NCBI GenBank assembly: GCA_007125435.1 | Contig: SLDF01000036.1 | Coordinates: 1-36,050 of the forward strand | DNA: 36,050 nucleotides | Reading direction: 5' to 3' | From: Saprospiraceae bacterium | GTDB lineage: Bacteria > Bacteroidota > Bacteroidia > Chitinophagales > Saprospiraceae | Shown: piece after piece, positions 1 through 10,400 of the stretch | Layout of the letters: the number at the start of each line of letters is the position of its first letter | Numbering within the stretch: position 1 is the stretch's first letter | Notes under the pieces: model-generated | Database searches by the model: none | What the model was told of the DNA's origin: nothing | What the model saw: the letters and a program-made list of their open reading frames with translations, nothing else | Position numbers and translations under genes: made by a program

Positions 1-860
1 GTTGTCCGTTGTTTACGCTTCGCTGTTTAATGTTTGAGATTCGCTTCGCTTTCTCAAACGTTTACGCTGCGTGGACTTTGTCCACTTCGCTGTTTATGCT
101 TGAAGAGAACTTAAGGCTTTCAAGTCATATTTGATTAAAAGCTCCTTGTTAATAAGCTATCGAAAAATCCGTAATAGATGCTCCGCTATAAACGCGAGAG
201 AAACGAGTTAAACGTGAGCGAAGCGAACTAAACGCGAACGATAGTGAGTTAAACATGAGCGAAGTGGATTAAAAGTTTACGCTTCGCTGTTTATGCAAAC
301 GATCGGCTATCGCCTCCGTTTGCTGTTTACGCTACAAGCACTCTGTGCTCTCCGCTGTTTAGACTTGAAGATGAATTGGAAGCTTTCAAGGTCTATTTGC
401 ATGAAAGCTCCTGACTAAAAAGCTGCCTAAAACCCCGTAATAAAAGCTCTGCTATAAACGCGAGTGTAGTGAGGTAAACTAGAGCAAAGCAAACCGATTA
501 ACTTCACCATAAAAAAAGATCAGTATCCCCAAGCACCAACGGTGCGACATCCAAACTTTAAGATCATAAATTACTTACCATAAGGCCAATTAACTGATAA
601 AAACAAACCTTTCAGCCCACAAGGCCAATAGTCATGGTCATCCTTAAATCCTATAAACCATGGTTCAGACAGTTAATAGCACCGTTCAGTCAGCATTTCG
701 CTGTTTATGCTTGAAGAAGACATAAGGCTTTCAAGATCTATTTGGATAAAAGCGCCTTATTAACGAGCTACTGAAAAATCTCCACCACCAGTTCTGCTAT
801 AAACGCGAATGATAGCGGGCTAAATATGATCGACAGGTAACTAAGTGAGCTATAATGCTT
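1..860. repeat. Cluster of three tandem copies of a composite structured repeat (family R2): left arm of GTTTACGCT..CGCTGTTTA units with small hairpins, ~100-bp core, right arm of ~20-21-bp TAAACGYGAGCGAAGCGAAC units
   Basis: Core 'gcttgaaga..aaggctttcaag..atttggataaaagctcctt..aagct..ctataaacgcga' recurs at ~98-200, ~362-465 and ~708-808. Internal perfect hairpins include GTTTGAGA/TCTCAAAC (32-59) and GTGGACtttGTCCAC (71-85). No plausible CDS. Confidence 0.75.
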
Positions 861-873
861 GTTTGAGGGCTCT

Positions 874-910
874 GTCGATGCTGAGCCAGAGGCAGCTCGG
901 CTCCTGATCT
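874..910 (+). repeat. Short dispersed palindromic repeat (family R5), copy A
   Basis: tcgatgctgagccagaggcagctcggctcc matches the minus strand of 23451-23480 and 23529-23560. Confidence 0.5.
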
Positions 911-966
911 AAGAAAGAACAATGTTTCTATATCTGCTTTAGAATTATGACACTGAACACATTAAT

Positions 967-1124
967 GCATCAGCGATGTGTAGGGGTGGCGACGGCAGGA
1001 GCCAGACTCGATGTAGCGATAGCGGAATCGAGGCCAAGCGAATAGCGCGCCCCGAAACGTAGCGACCCCCATTACCATTTGCCCACCAGGACATTGGTGG
1101 GCAAATGGTAATGGGGGGTGATGC
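967..1124 (+). repeat. Structured dispersed repeat (family R1), copy 1, with 23-bp perfect hairpin and GCATCA/TGATGC ends
   Basis: GCATCAGCGATGTGTAG...AGCGAATAGCGCGCCCCGAAACGTAGCGA + hairpin 1066-1088/1095-1117 + GGGGTGATGC. Flanks match copy 2 at 16247-16371. Confidence 0.8.
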
Positions 1125-1382
1125 CCCTAAGCAGCAAAATCAAAATGTCTCTACAGACCGGCATATCAAATGATAAAAAATAAGTTTTTCACGTGATTTT
1201 CTTCTGACTTATTGTAAAAAAGACAATATTGATTTGCCATTGAACAAGCGGATATGACGTCTAAAGTCTATACTCAAATTGTATATACTTCGAAAAATAG
1301 TCAATGTAGTGAGTGACTTGAAGCTTTGATCAAAACACTTTTAAACCAATGCTCTATACATGCCTAAATCTTTAATATAACC

Positions 1383-1418
1383 CCTCATGGCCTATGTATA
1401 TATAATGTATATATGAGG
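1383..1418. promoter_or_regulatory. AT-rich inverted repeat upstream of the glucan operon (possible operator)
   Basis: CCTCATggcctatgtatatataatgtatatATGAGG about 80 bp upstream of the first operon gene. Function is inferred from position only. Confidence 0.3.
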
Positions 1419-1495
1419 TTGATTTTACAGTCTTCATAAGTCGTCTTAAATTAGTGTTCGCTATAATCACTTTTTAACAGAATAACATTTTTACT

Positions 1496-4400
1496 ATGCG
1501 GGTCGAATCAATACAAAAATGTCTTACCCTGGTCTTTGTGTGTTTTTCTTTTTTGCTGGTTGCACAGAGAAACAATGTCAAAATAGAAAACTCTACTGAC
1601 GGTATCAGATTAAAAGTTGACGGAAAGTATTTCATGGTCAATGGTATGAATTGGGATTATTTTCCCATTGGTACCAATTACACCTATAGCTTATGGGACG
1701 AAACTGATCAATTTATTAAGCAAGCCCTTGACGATGAAATGGGACTCCTCCAAAATATGGGTGTTAATGCCATTAGAGTCTATACTGGGATTCCTCCGAA
1801 ATGGATAACTTATATTTATGAGACTTATGGCATATACACTATGCTCAATCATTCTTTTGGAAGATATGGTGTAGATCTCAGCGGCGTATGGATGGCTAAT
1901 ACTGAATACTCCGACGAGCGTGTCATTGAATTACTGATGCGCGAGACACAAGAACTAGCAAGCCAATATAAAGACACGCCAGGGCTATTATTATACCTAC
2001 TAGGTAATGAGAACAACTATGGTTTGTTTTGGGGTGGAGCCGAGACAGAAGATATACCTATCCAGGACAGAAAGTCTACACAGCGGGCTGAGTATATGTA
2101 TCAGTTGTTTAATCAGGCCGCTAAAGCCATGAAAGTCATAGATGATGCCCATCCGGTAGCGCTTTGTAATGGTGACCTTTTATTTATGGAGCTGATAGTG
2201 AAGTATTGTCCCGATGTGGATATTTTCGGAACAAACATGTATAGAGGACTTTCTTTTGGAGATGCATTTGAGAGGGTACAGAAAGAATATGGCAAGCCAA
2301 TTCTTTTTACAGAGTTTGGTGCAGATGCTTTTAATGTCATTACCAACCAGGAGGATCAAAAGGCGCAGGCCATGTTCATGACTTCCAATTGGGAAGAGAT
2401 ATACGCAAATGCAGCGGGGCTAGGCAAAGCAGGTAACTCCATAGGAGGATTTACCTTTCAGTTTAGCGATGGATGGTGGAAGTATGGACAGACTACTAAT
2501 CTGGATGTTCATGACACAAACGCATCTTGGGAAAATGGGGGGTACTTTGTCGACCATATACCTGGTGAGAATAATATGAATGAAGAATGGTTTGGAGTTT
2601 GTGCTAAGGGGCCTACAAATAGTAAAGGTTTTTATGCATTATATCCAAGAGCCGCATATTATTCTCTAAGAGAAGCTCATGCTTATGACCCTTATGGTCC
2701 TGAAGCCAGCATGTCCACATTGCAGGCACACTTTAATAATATACTATTAGCAGATGCAGAGCTAAGGGCTCGCGGAGACAGGGCAGCTCTTCTCGGCGAA
2801 CGAAGTAGTTTAATCAGCTTGAGTCGATTTACGGCTATTTTAAATACATTCAATACAGGAGGAAGCCTTATCTCTACGCCTCAAAGTCCAATACCGGGCA
2901 GTCAGACCTTCCCGGACCAGACAGGTTTTGATCATATGCAATCCTTTTTCTTTGGTATTGAAGCTAACCCTGCCCCGAATTTTAGAGCAAACGTAGACTT
3001 TAATGTCCTGGGGAATGTAGCAACCAACCCAATTGATCAAATATTCTATGAAAACAGAGGACGCCCTGTAGCCGTCAATACACCAAATGGACTAACTAAC
3101 CTAGAGTCCATTAACAGAGTGGCGGTCTACAGCGCCTCCTATGAATGGGATCATCGCATGTTCAAAATGAATGGCTTCTATCGTACAGGGCATTACCACT
3201 GGGGATATGAGGGTGATTTCTTTGGATTATATCCAGAAGCCAACTACGGACCACTGATGGACGTGTATAATGGTATAGCCCCTTTCGGCATGGAGATAGA
3301 AGGAAAAAGAGAATTGAATGGATTAAAGGTAGCTTTCGGACCACAGCTGTGGTGGGGAGCCAACCCTGCAGTACTTGTCAAATATTCAAAGGAAGTCGCC
3401 GGCACTAAAATTACAGGTATATTTCATGAAGACCTGGAGCAGCTTGGCTTGACAGAGAGTTCATTCGCCATACCTCAGCCGAAGACGAGAAGACTTACGC
3501 TCCACGCCAATAGAAAGTTTGGAAAATTAGGTGTTGATGTTGGTGGTATCTGGGGCGGTCAGCCTCTAGAGGGCAGAGCTTTTCAAGTCGTGAGAGGTGA
3601 GGGTAAAGATATGCAAGTCTTCCAGTCTACTATCAACCCCAATGATACCTGGGGTGGTAAAATGAAATTAACCTATCAAGGTGGCAAGTTTAATTGGTAT
3701 GCGCAATCTGCTGCTATGGGTCTTGCTGCGTCAGGTACAGGAGATCCCACTATCACTTTCACAGGATGGCGTCTTAAGGATAGTGGAAGTGGTAATCAAT
3801 ACAACTTCATGTCGGGTATGACATACCTCATTGGCAATCTACAGATAGCGCCTAACTTCCTTTGGCAGAGACCAATAGAGGGGCCTATTCCAGGAGATGC
3901 TCCAGCGCCAGCCAGACCTAGAAATATTCTTGACGATCCATTTGTCGTAAGATTAAATAGAGAGACTGTCGCCGGTGAGTTATTACTGACATATGACCCT
4001 ACACCGGGTACATACATGTATGACTGGGATAGTGATAGGACAGAAGATTCAAAGCTTGCTATCAGTGCAGGTGTGGTATTTAGACATCATCCAACAACAA
4101 TGGATGCAGCTATAGGTATCTTACCTGATGGTCGTACGACTTTCGCCTTCCCGGGTGCTGTTCCAGCTGCTGATTTGTGGGAGTTTCATGCCAGGGTCGT
4201 TTCAAAACTGACTAAAGAGTTTGGTATCATTACTAATATTTATGGTGGAGATGCCCAGGCTAATGGTAGTGATGAAAGACTTATTACTAGATTCGGAGCT
4301 GATGTCAGAATGATTTACAAGCGACTGAAGCTGTCCACATTTGTAAAGGTCAACGACTGGGGTCCTTACGATTATCATCGGGACTTTAACTTGACATTCC

Positions 4401-4642
4401 CTTTACAAATTATGGGTGATTTGTCATTTTCATCTGATAGACAGGATTGGTTTGATATGCCATCTACCAGAGTCGGTATGATGGTGACGTACAGGACGCT
4501 TGATCGATTTTCACCGAGATACCAGCCTACAACCTTCTTTGACGCTAATGGTAATTTAGAGCCCGATCCCAATGCCATAGGTTTTCCCAATGGTAATGAA
4601 TGGGAGATAAGAACATACGTTATAATTAATATCAGCAAATAA
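1496..4642 (+). CDS. GH-A-clan (GH2-like TIM barrel) glycosidase fused to a C-terminal predicted outer-membrane beta-barrel
   Basis: Signal peptide; TIM-barrel motifs (FMVNGMNWD, LLYLLGNENNYGLFW, ILFTEFGADAFN) in the first ~400 aa. The remaining ~600 aa alternate short amphipathic strands and Gly/Asn turns (e.g. LKVAFGPQLWWGANPAVLVKYSKEVAG) and end in a strand (WEIRTYVIINISK). Confidence 0.7.
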   Translation: MRVESIQKCLTLVFVCFSFLLVAQRNNVKIENSTDGIRLKVDGKYFMVNGMNWDYFPIGTNYTYSLWDETDQFIKQALDDEMGLLQNMGVNAIRVYTGIPPKWITYIYETYGIYTMLNHSFGRYGVDLSGVWMANTEYSDERVIELLMRETQELASQYKDTPGLLLYLLGNENNYGLFWGGAETEDIPIQDRKSTQRAEYMYQLFNQAAKAMKVIDDAHPVALCNGDLLFMELIVKYCPDVDIFGTNMYRGLSFGDAFERVQKEYGKPILFTEFGADAFNVITNQEDQKAQAMFMTSNWEEIYANAAGLGKAGNSIGGFTFQFSDGWWKYGQTTNLDVHDTNASWENGGYFVDHIPGENNMNEEWFGVCAKGPTNSKGFYALYPRAAYYSLREAHAYDPYGPEASMSTLQAHFNNILLADAELRARGDRAALLGERSSLISLSRFTAILNTFNTGGSLISTPQSPIPGSQTFPDQTGFDHMQSFFFGIEANPAPNFRANVDFNVLGNVATNPIDQIFYENRGRPVAVNTPNGLTNLESINRVAVYSASYEWDHRMFKMNGFYRTGHYHWGYEGDFFGLYPEANYGPLMDVYNGIAPFGMEIEGKRELNGLKVAFGPQLWWGANPAVLVKYSKEVAGTKITGIFHEDLEQLGLTESSFAIPQPKTRRLTLHANRKFGKLGVDVGGIWGGQPLEGRAFQVVRGEGKDMQVFQSTINPNDTWGGKMKLTYQGGKFNWYAQSAAMGLAASGTGDPTITFTGWRLKDSGSGNQYNFMSGMTYLIGNLQIAPNFLWQRPIEGPIPGDAPAPARPRNILDDPFVVRLNRETVAGELLLTYDPTPGTYMYDWDSDRTEDSKLAISAGVVFRHHPTTMDAAIGILPDGRTTFAFPGAVPAADLWEFHARVVSKLTKEFGIITNIYGGDAQANGSDERLITRFGADVRMIYKRLKLSTFVKVNDWGPYDYHRDFNLTFPLQIMGDLSFSSDRQDWFDMPSTRVGMMVTYRTLDRFSPRYQPTTFFDANGNLEPDPNAIGFPNGNEWEIRTYVIINISK

Positions 4643-4653
4643 AGCATACAACA

Positions 4654-6537
4654 ATGAAACTTACTTTTATAAAACGCAGTCTAGTAGCCATTTCAGCTTT
4701 TCTTCTCATTGTAAGTTGCAGTAGAGATATAGATGAACTAGAGCCGGCTCAATACCCTAATAATCCTAATGTTTTTATTGACGCCTTCAGTGCAGGTTTA
4801 AATTATGCTGCATTTAGCGGATCTGTACCGGCAGCTTTTCAGGTAGACACTGAGGTTACTATAGAAAACTCAGAAGCATCTATGCGATTTGAAGTACCTG
4901 ACGCTAATGACCCACGAGGTGCATATGCAGGAGGTGCTTTTTTTACTGAAATCGGCAGAAACCTCACAGAGTATGATGCCCTCACTTTTTGGATGAAAGC
5001 ATCCATGGCCTGTAATATTGATATCATTGGCTTTGGAAATGATCTGGGGGAGTCCCTGAACCAGGCATCAGTAAATGCAATTGCTGCCACGACCAATTGG
5101 AAAAAAGTTGTGATTCCGATTCCTAACCCAGAAGTGTTAACCCAAGAGAAAGGATTGTTGTTTTACTCCGCCGGACCGATAGATGGCAGAGGTTATACAT
5201 TTTGGCTTGATGATGTTAAGTTTGAAAAGTTAGGTACAATTGCTCATGGTAAAGCTACTATTTTGGATGGTGAGGATGTAACTCAAAGCCCAGGAGTCGG
5301 GTCAACAATACAAATAACGGGGTTGATTTCTACTTTTAATTTACCTACAGGTGTTAACAGGACACTTGATACAGGGCCGGGATACTTTACATTTACATCA
5401 TCTGATACATCAGTTGCTAGTGTTGATCAACGCGGTCTCGTTACAGTTAAAGATTTAGGTGAAGCTGTCATTACTGCCGAGTTGGGTTCTGTAGAAGTTG
5501 AAGGATCTTTAATTATTAGCTCCGATGGAATTCCTGGCGGACCTTCCACTGTGTCGCCAACACCTGCTTTTCCAGCAGATGCTGTCATTTCTATGTTTAG
5601 TAATGCTTATGAGAATGTTCCTATAGACACATGGAATACCAGATGGGAATTTTCTACAGCTGATGAGTTCTTTCTCAATATACAAGGTAGTGATGTCATT
5701 CGATATAGAAATCTAAACTTTGTGGGCATTGAATTTGCATCATCAACAATTGATGCCTCAGGAATGACAAATTTTCATATGAATTTGTTTACTCCTGAAA
5801 ATACAGATCCACCAGCTGCATTTAATATTCTACTGGTGGATTTTGGTCCTGATGGCGAATTTGGTGGTGGAGACGATAGCTCTCATGAAATTACCATAAC
5901 AAGCCCAACTCTTGCATCAGATGAATGGATAACTATAGATATACCATTGTCTGAATTTTCCGGATTGCAAAGTCGTGCTAATCTTGCACAGTTGGTGTTA
6001 TCCGGGGATTTATCGGATATTTATATAGATAATGTTTTATTCTATGATGATGGTAGTGGCTCTGGTGGTGGTGATCCGGAGACGCCAGATGCTGCAGCAC
6101 CAGCGCCAACTATCGATGCCAATCAAGTAAAATCTATTTTTAGCGATGCATATGATAATGTTCCGGGTACTGACTTTTTCCCTGATTGGGGACAGGCCAC
6201 AGTAGTAACTCAAGTCAATATTGGTGGTAGTAATACGCTCAGATATGGTAATCTAAATTATCAGGGTACACAGCTGGCCTCGAGCATAGATGTGTCTGAT
6301 ATGGATTTTTTACATCTTGATTTTTGGACAGCAAACTCTACGTCTTTAGAGGTGTCTTTGATTAGTCCGGGTCCTAATGAAACTCCATTTAGTCTAGTAG
6401 TACCGACGAGCGGATGGGTAAGTGTTGATATACCATTATCCGAATTTTCCGGTGTGGATATTGCAGATGTGTTCCAGTTTAAATTTGAAGGGAACGGAAA
6501 TGTATACCTAGACAACATATTTTTTCACAAACAGTAA
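4654..6537 (+). CDS. Lipoprotein with CBM-like jelly-roll domain, Big_2-like domain and two repeated CBM-like modules (probable surface glucan-binding protein)
   Basis: Lipobox ...LLIVSC|SRD; Ig-like segment (ITSSDTSVASVDQRGLVTVKDLGEAVITAEL); two modules starting VISMFSNAYENVP and VKSIFSDAYDNVP, each ending in YIDNVLFY/YLDNIFFH. Confidence 0.7.
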   Translation: MKLTFIKRSLVAISAFLLIVSCSRDIDELEPAQYPNNPNVFIDAFSAGLNYAAFSGSVPAAFQVDTEVTIENSEASMRFEVPDANDPRGAYAGGAFFTEIGRNLTEYDALTFWMKASMACNIDIIGFGNDLGESLNQASVNAIAATTNWKKVVIPIPNPEVLTQEKGLLFYSAGPIDGRGYTFWLDDVKFEKLGTIAHGKATILDGEDVTQSPGVGSTIQITGLISTFNLPTGVNRTLDTGPGYFTFTSSDTSVASVDQRGLVTVKDLGEAVITAELGSVEVEGSLIISSDGIPGGPSTVSPTPAFPADAVISMFSNAYENVPIDTWNTRWEFSTADEFFLNIQGSDVIRYRNLNFVGIEFASSTIDASGMTNFHMNLFTPENTDPPAAFNILLVDFGPDGEFGGGDDSSHEITITSPTLASDEWITIDIPLSEFSGLQSRANLAQLVLSGDLSDIYIDNVLFYDDGSGSGGGDPETPDAAAPAPTIDANQVKSIFSDAYDNVPGTDFFPDWGQATVVTQVNIGGSNTLRYGNLNYQGTQLASSIDVSDMDFLHLDFWTANSTSLEVSLISPGPNETPFSLVVPTSGWVSVDIPLSEFSGVDIADVFQFKFEGNGNVYLDNIFFHKQ

Positions 6538-6552
6538 TTAAATGTATTAAAC

Positions 6553-7395
6553 ATGAATACACGTAAATTAATCAATAGCACACCTTCAATCTTATTTATA
6601 TTGAGTCTCTTTATCTCATTAATGTCATGCGAAAGAGATACCGAGCAGAAGCTGGATCCAAGGGACTGGGAGTTGGTTTGGAGTGATGAGTTTGACGGTG
6701 AAGCCGGTGAATCACCAAACCCTGCCAATTGGGCGTTTGATATAGGAACAGGCGAAAATGGATGGGGAAACGAAGAGTTGCAATACTACACCGATAGACC
6801 TGAAAATGTTTCTATGGATGGTGAGGGCAACCTTGTTATAACAGTAAGGAGTGAAAGCTTCGGCGGTCAACCCTTCACATCGGCAAGGATAAAATCAGAG
6901 GGTCTTGTAGAGCAAGAGTTTGGTCGAGTGGAAGCAAGGCTGAAAACTCCATATGGTCCGGGACTTTGGCCAGCATTTTGGATGCTAGGAGCTAATTTTT
7001 CAGAAATAGGATGGCCTCAATGCGGAGAGATTGACATCATGGAATTAAGAGGACAAGAACCGGATATTATTCACGGTTCTGTGCATGGACCAGGCTATTC
7101 TGCAGGACAGGCTGTGACCAAAAAGTTTGTATTGGACAAGAGCCGATTTGATGCTGACTTCCATGTGTTTGCAATAGAGTGGTATGAAGACCAAATTGAC
7201 TTTTTTGTCGATGACTTTTTGTACCAAAGAATTACTAAAGATGATGTGCCCGGTGAATATGTCTTCAATCAGCCATTTTTTATCATTCTGAATGTTGCAA
7301 TTGGTGGAACATTCGTAGGTTTTCCCAATGCGCAAACAGTCTACCCACAAGAAATGGTGATTGACTATGTCCGTCTGTATAAGTTGGCAGATTGA
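6553..7395 (+). CDS. GH16 family beta-glucanase (laminarinase-like) lipoprotein
   Basis: Lipobox LMSC|ERD; GH16 active-site motif GEIDIMEL; ELVWSDEFDGE, WGNEELQYYT and WPAFWMLG motifs. Confidence 0.93.
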   Translation: MNTRKLINSTPSILFILSLFISLMSCERDTEQKLDPRDWELVWSDEFDGEAGESPNPANWAFDIGTGENGWGNEELQYYTDRPENVSMDGEGNLVITVRSESFGGQPFTSARIKSEGLVEQEFGRVEARLKTPYGPGLWPAFWMLGANFSEIGWPQCGEIDIMELRGQEPDIIHGSVHGPGYSAGQAVTKKFVLDKSRFDADFHVFAIEWYEDQIDFFVDDFLYQRITKDDVPGEYVFNQPFFIILNVAIGGTFVGFPNAQTVYPQEMVIDYVRLYKLAD

Positions 7396-7479
7396 TAACA
7401 ATTGTACAAAAGCTGCAATGAAGCTGTAGATGATGATTGTCACCAATTGATTAATAGGAAAATAAAATAGATCGTTAAT

Positions 7480-10400
7480 TTGAACAAGACTGTAACAGAT
7501 ACTAGAAATTCGTCTTTGGACATTGTAGAAATAGACAATGAGTTTTACATATGTATTTCCCATTGTGACGCTTTAAGGCCATTTTTTATGAGCATAGTAA
7601 GCCACTCTGACCATTGGATGTTTATTTCCAGCAATGGCGGTCTTACCGCAGGAAGAAGAAATGCAGATTTTGCTCTATTTCCTTACTATACTGATGATAA
7701 GATTACTGATATGGCCGAGCTTACCGGTAGTAAGACCATCGTCAAAGTAATAGGTGATGACAAGATGCAATATTGGGAGCCTATGTCAAATAGGCAAATA
7801 GGGCAATTCGACATAGAAAGGTGCCTTTACAAGAGCATATTTGGGAATAAGGTCATTTTTGAAGAGATCAACAACAGTCTTGGACTCATTTTTAAGTATA
7901 GATGGAGTACAAGTGAAAAGTTTGGTTTTGTGAGAGATGCTTCCTTACAGAACATATCAGGTAGCGTTTGTAATGTTGAGATTCTGGATGGACTTCAGAA
8001 CCTCTTGCCATATGGTGTAAATAGTGACCTTCAAAATGCCAGTAGTAATCTGGTGGATGCATATAAGCGTAATGAATGGCACCCTGAAACGGGGTTAGGC
8101 ATATTTGCCCTTAGTGCTATCATAGTAGATAAAGCAGAACCTAGTGAAGCCCTCAAAGCTAATATCGTCTGGTCTCTTGGTATCGAGCAAGGCACATATT
8201 TACTCTCCTCCCGACAGTTGGACGCATTTAGAAATAATGAGAAATTAATTGCTGAGTCAGATGTAAAAGGTGAAAAGGGTGCGTATTTTGTACATACATC
8301 CAACAGAATTGAAGCCAACCAAAACATGTTCTGGAGAATGGTGGCTGATGTCAATAAATCGCATAGCCAGATTACTGAAACAATACAAACCCTATCTGAA
8401 AAGGACGGCCTCTGGAAAGATATTGATGAAGATATATCCATAGGTACTAAAAGCTTAATGTCTTTGGTAAGGGCATCAGATGGTATGCAAAGAACAAGCG
8501 ATCGTCTAAGGGATATAAGGCACTATTCCAATGTCTTGTTCAACATAATGAGGGGTGGGATTTTTGATGATGGCTACCGAATAGAGAAGAAAGATTTCTT
8601 TAACTATCTGTCCAAAGCCAATAAAGCGCTTTTTGAAAAACACAGGCATGTTTTGAATCAATTGGAAAATACTTTTTATAGAGACCAATTGATGGAGGTA
8701 ATAACTCAAATTAGCGATAGTGACTTGAACAGGTTGTCCATAGAATATTTACCACTTAAATTCAGTAGAAGACATGGTGATCCAAGTAGGCCTTGGAATA
8801 GGTTTTCAATAAACCTAAAGGATGAAAGAGATGGCTCTAAAATTTTGGACTATGAAGGAAATTGGCGTGATATTTTTCAAAATTGGGAAGCCCTTTCATA
8901 CAGTTATCCGGCTTTTATAGAGTCGATGATATATAAGTTTCTCAATGCATCTACTTTTGATGGATACAATCCTTACCGCGTTACAAAAGACGGCTTCGAT
9001 TGGGAAACTATTGAACCTGATGACCCATGGTCGTATATTGGTTATTGGGGGGACCATCAAATCATCTACCTTCAAAAGTTTCTAGAGATATTAGAAAAGT
9101 TCTCCCCCGGAAAATTAAAAGAATTATTATCTAAGGAAGACTTCGTATATGCTGCTGTACCATATCGAATCAAAACCTATGATGACATTGTCAAAAATCC
9201 AAAAGACACCATTGACTTTGATGAGGCCTGGGATAAGTCTATAAGAAAAAGAAGAGATCAGAAAGGGGCAGATGGAGCTCTTTTGACCGATAGCAATGAA
9301 CTGATATATCATGTGAATTTTATTGAAAAGATATTGGCAACTGTCCTGGCTAAACTCATCAATTTTATTCCAGAAGGCGGTATATGGATGAATACACAAA
9401 GGCCGGAATGGAATGACGCTAACAATGCGCTAGTGGGCAATGGTGTTTCAATGGTCACATTGTACTATTTGAGAAGAATGCTTTCATTTTTTACGCATGT
9501 TATTAACAGTACTGATATTGAGAATACGCAGATTTCTAATGAGATGGTTGAGCTCTATCACTCAGTTAGAAACGTATTCGAAGACAATAAAAGCCTGCTT
9601 GATCAGAAAGAAATCAGTGACAATAAGAGAAAGGAAATTGTCGATGCTTTAGGCAAAGCCGGCTCTGATTATCGAATGCACATTTACAACTCAGGGTTCT
9701 GGGGTAAGAAACGTACCATATCAAAAGAAGGCCTTCAGCGCTTTTTTAACTTAAGTCTTAAGTTTTTGGAGCACACTATTAAAAAAGGGAAAAGAAGTGA
9801 TGGCCTTTATCATACATATAACTTAATGACTTACTCGAAAGGTGGCATAAGCCTCACCTACCTGGATGAAATGCTTGAGGGTCAAGTGGCTGTATTAAGT
9901 TCAGCTTATCTGAGGCCTGAAGAGGCTTTGAAAGTTATGGATGCTCTGAAGTCCAGCGCACTTTTTAGACCTGATCAGTACAGTTACCTTCTATATCCAG
10001 AAAAAGAACTACCGGGCTTTCTGCACAAAAACATAATCGGCAAGGAAGATGCAAATTCTTCAGAGCTGATACAAAAACTGCTAAAGGATAATAACACAGA
10101 AGTCATTGAGAAAAGCATAAATGGAAATTACCATTTCAATGGCAACTTCAAAAATGCCAATGACCTCAAGGTGGCATTAGATCAACTGTCACAAAATGGA
10201 TACGAAGCACTGGTTAAAAAAGAGGGAGAAAGCATACTTGAAATATTTGAGAAAGTATTTAATCACAAGGCCTTTACAGGTAGGTCAGGTACATTCTTTG
10301 CTTATGAGGGTCTTGGTTCGATTTATTGGCACATGGTTTCCAAACTGCTATTAGCCATTCAGGAATGTTGCCTTGATGGCATTAATAAAAGAGTAGATAC

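Noticed and set aside
1-860. Possible CRISPR array (regularly spaced short repeats at the window start)
   Set aside because: Repeats are degenerate, spacing is irregular, spacers are themselves palindromes, and no cas genes are visible; a dispersed composite repeat fits better.
7045-7563. 172-aa minus-strand ORF
   Set aside because: Antisense to the GH16 gene with clear motifs on the plus strand; no recognisable protein features.
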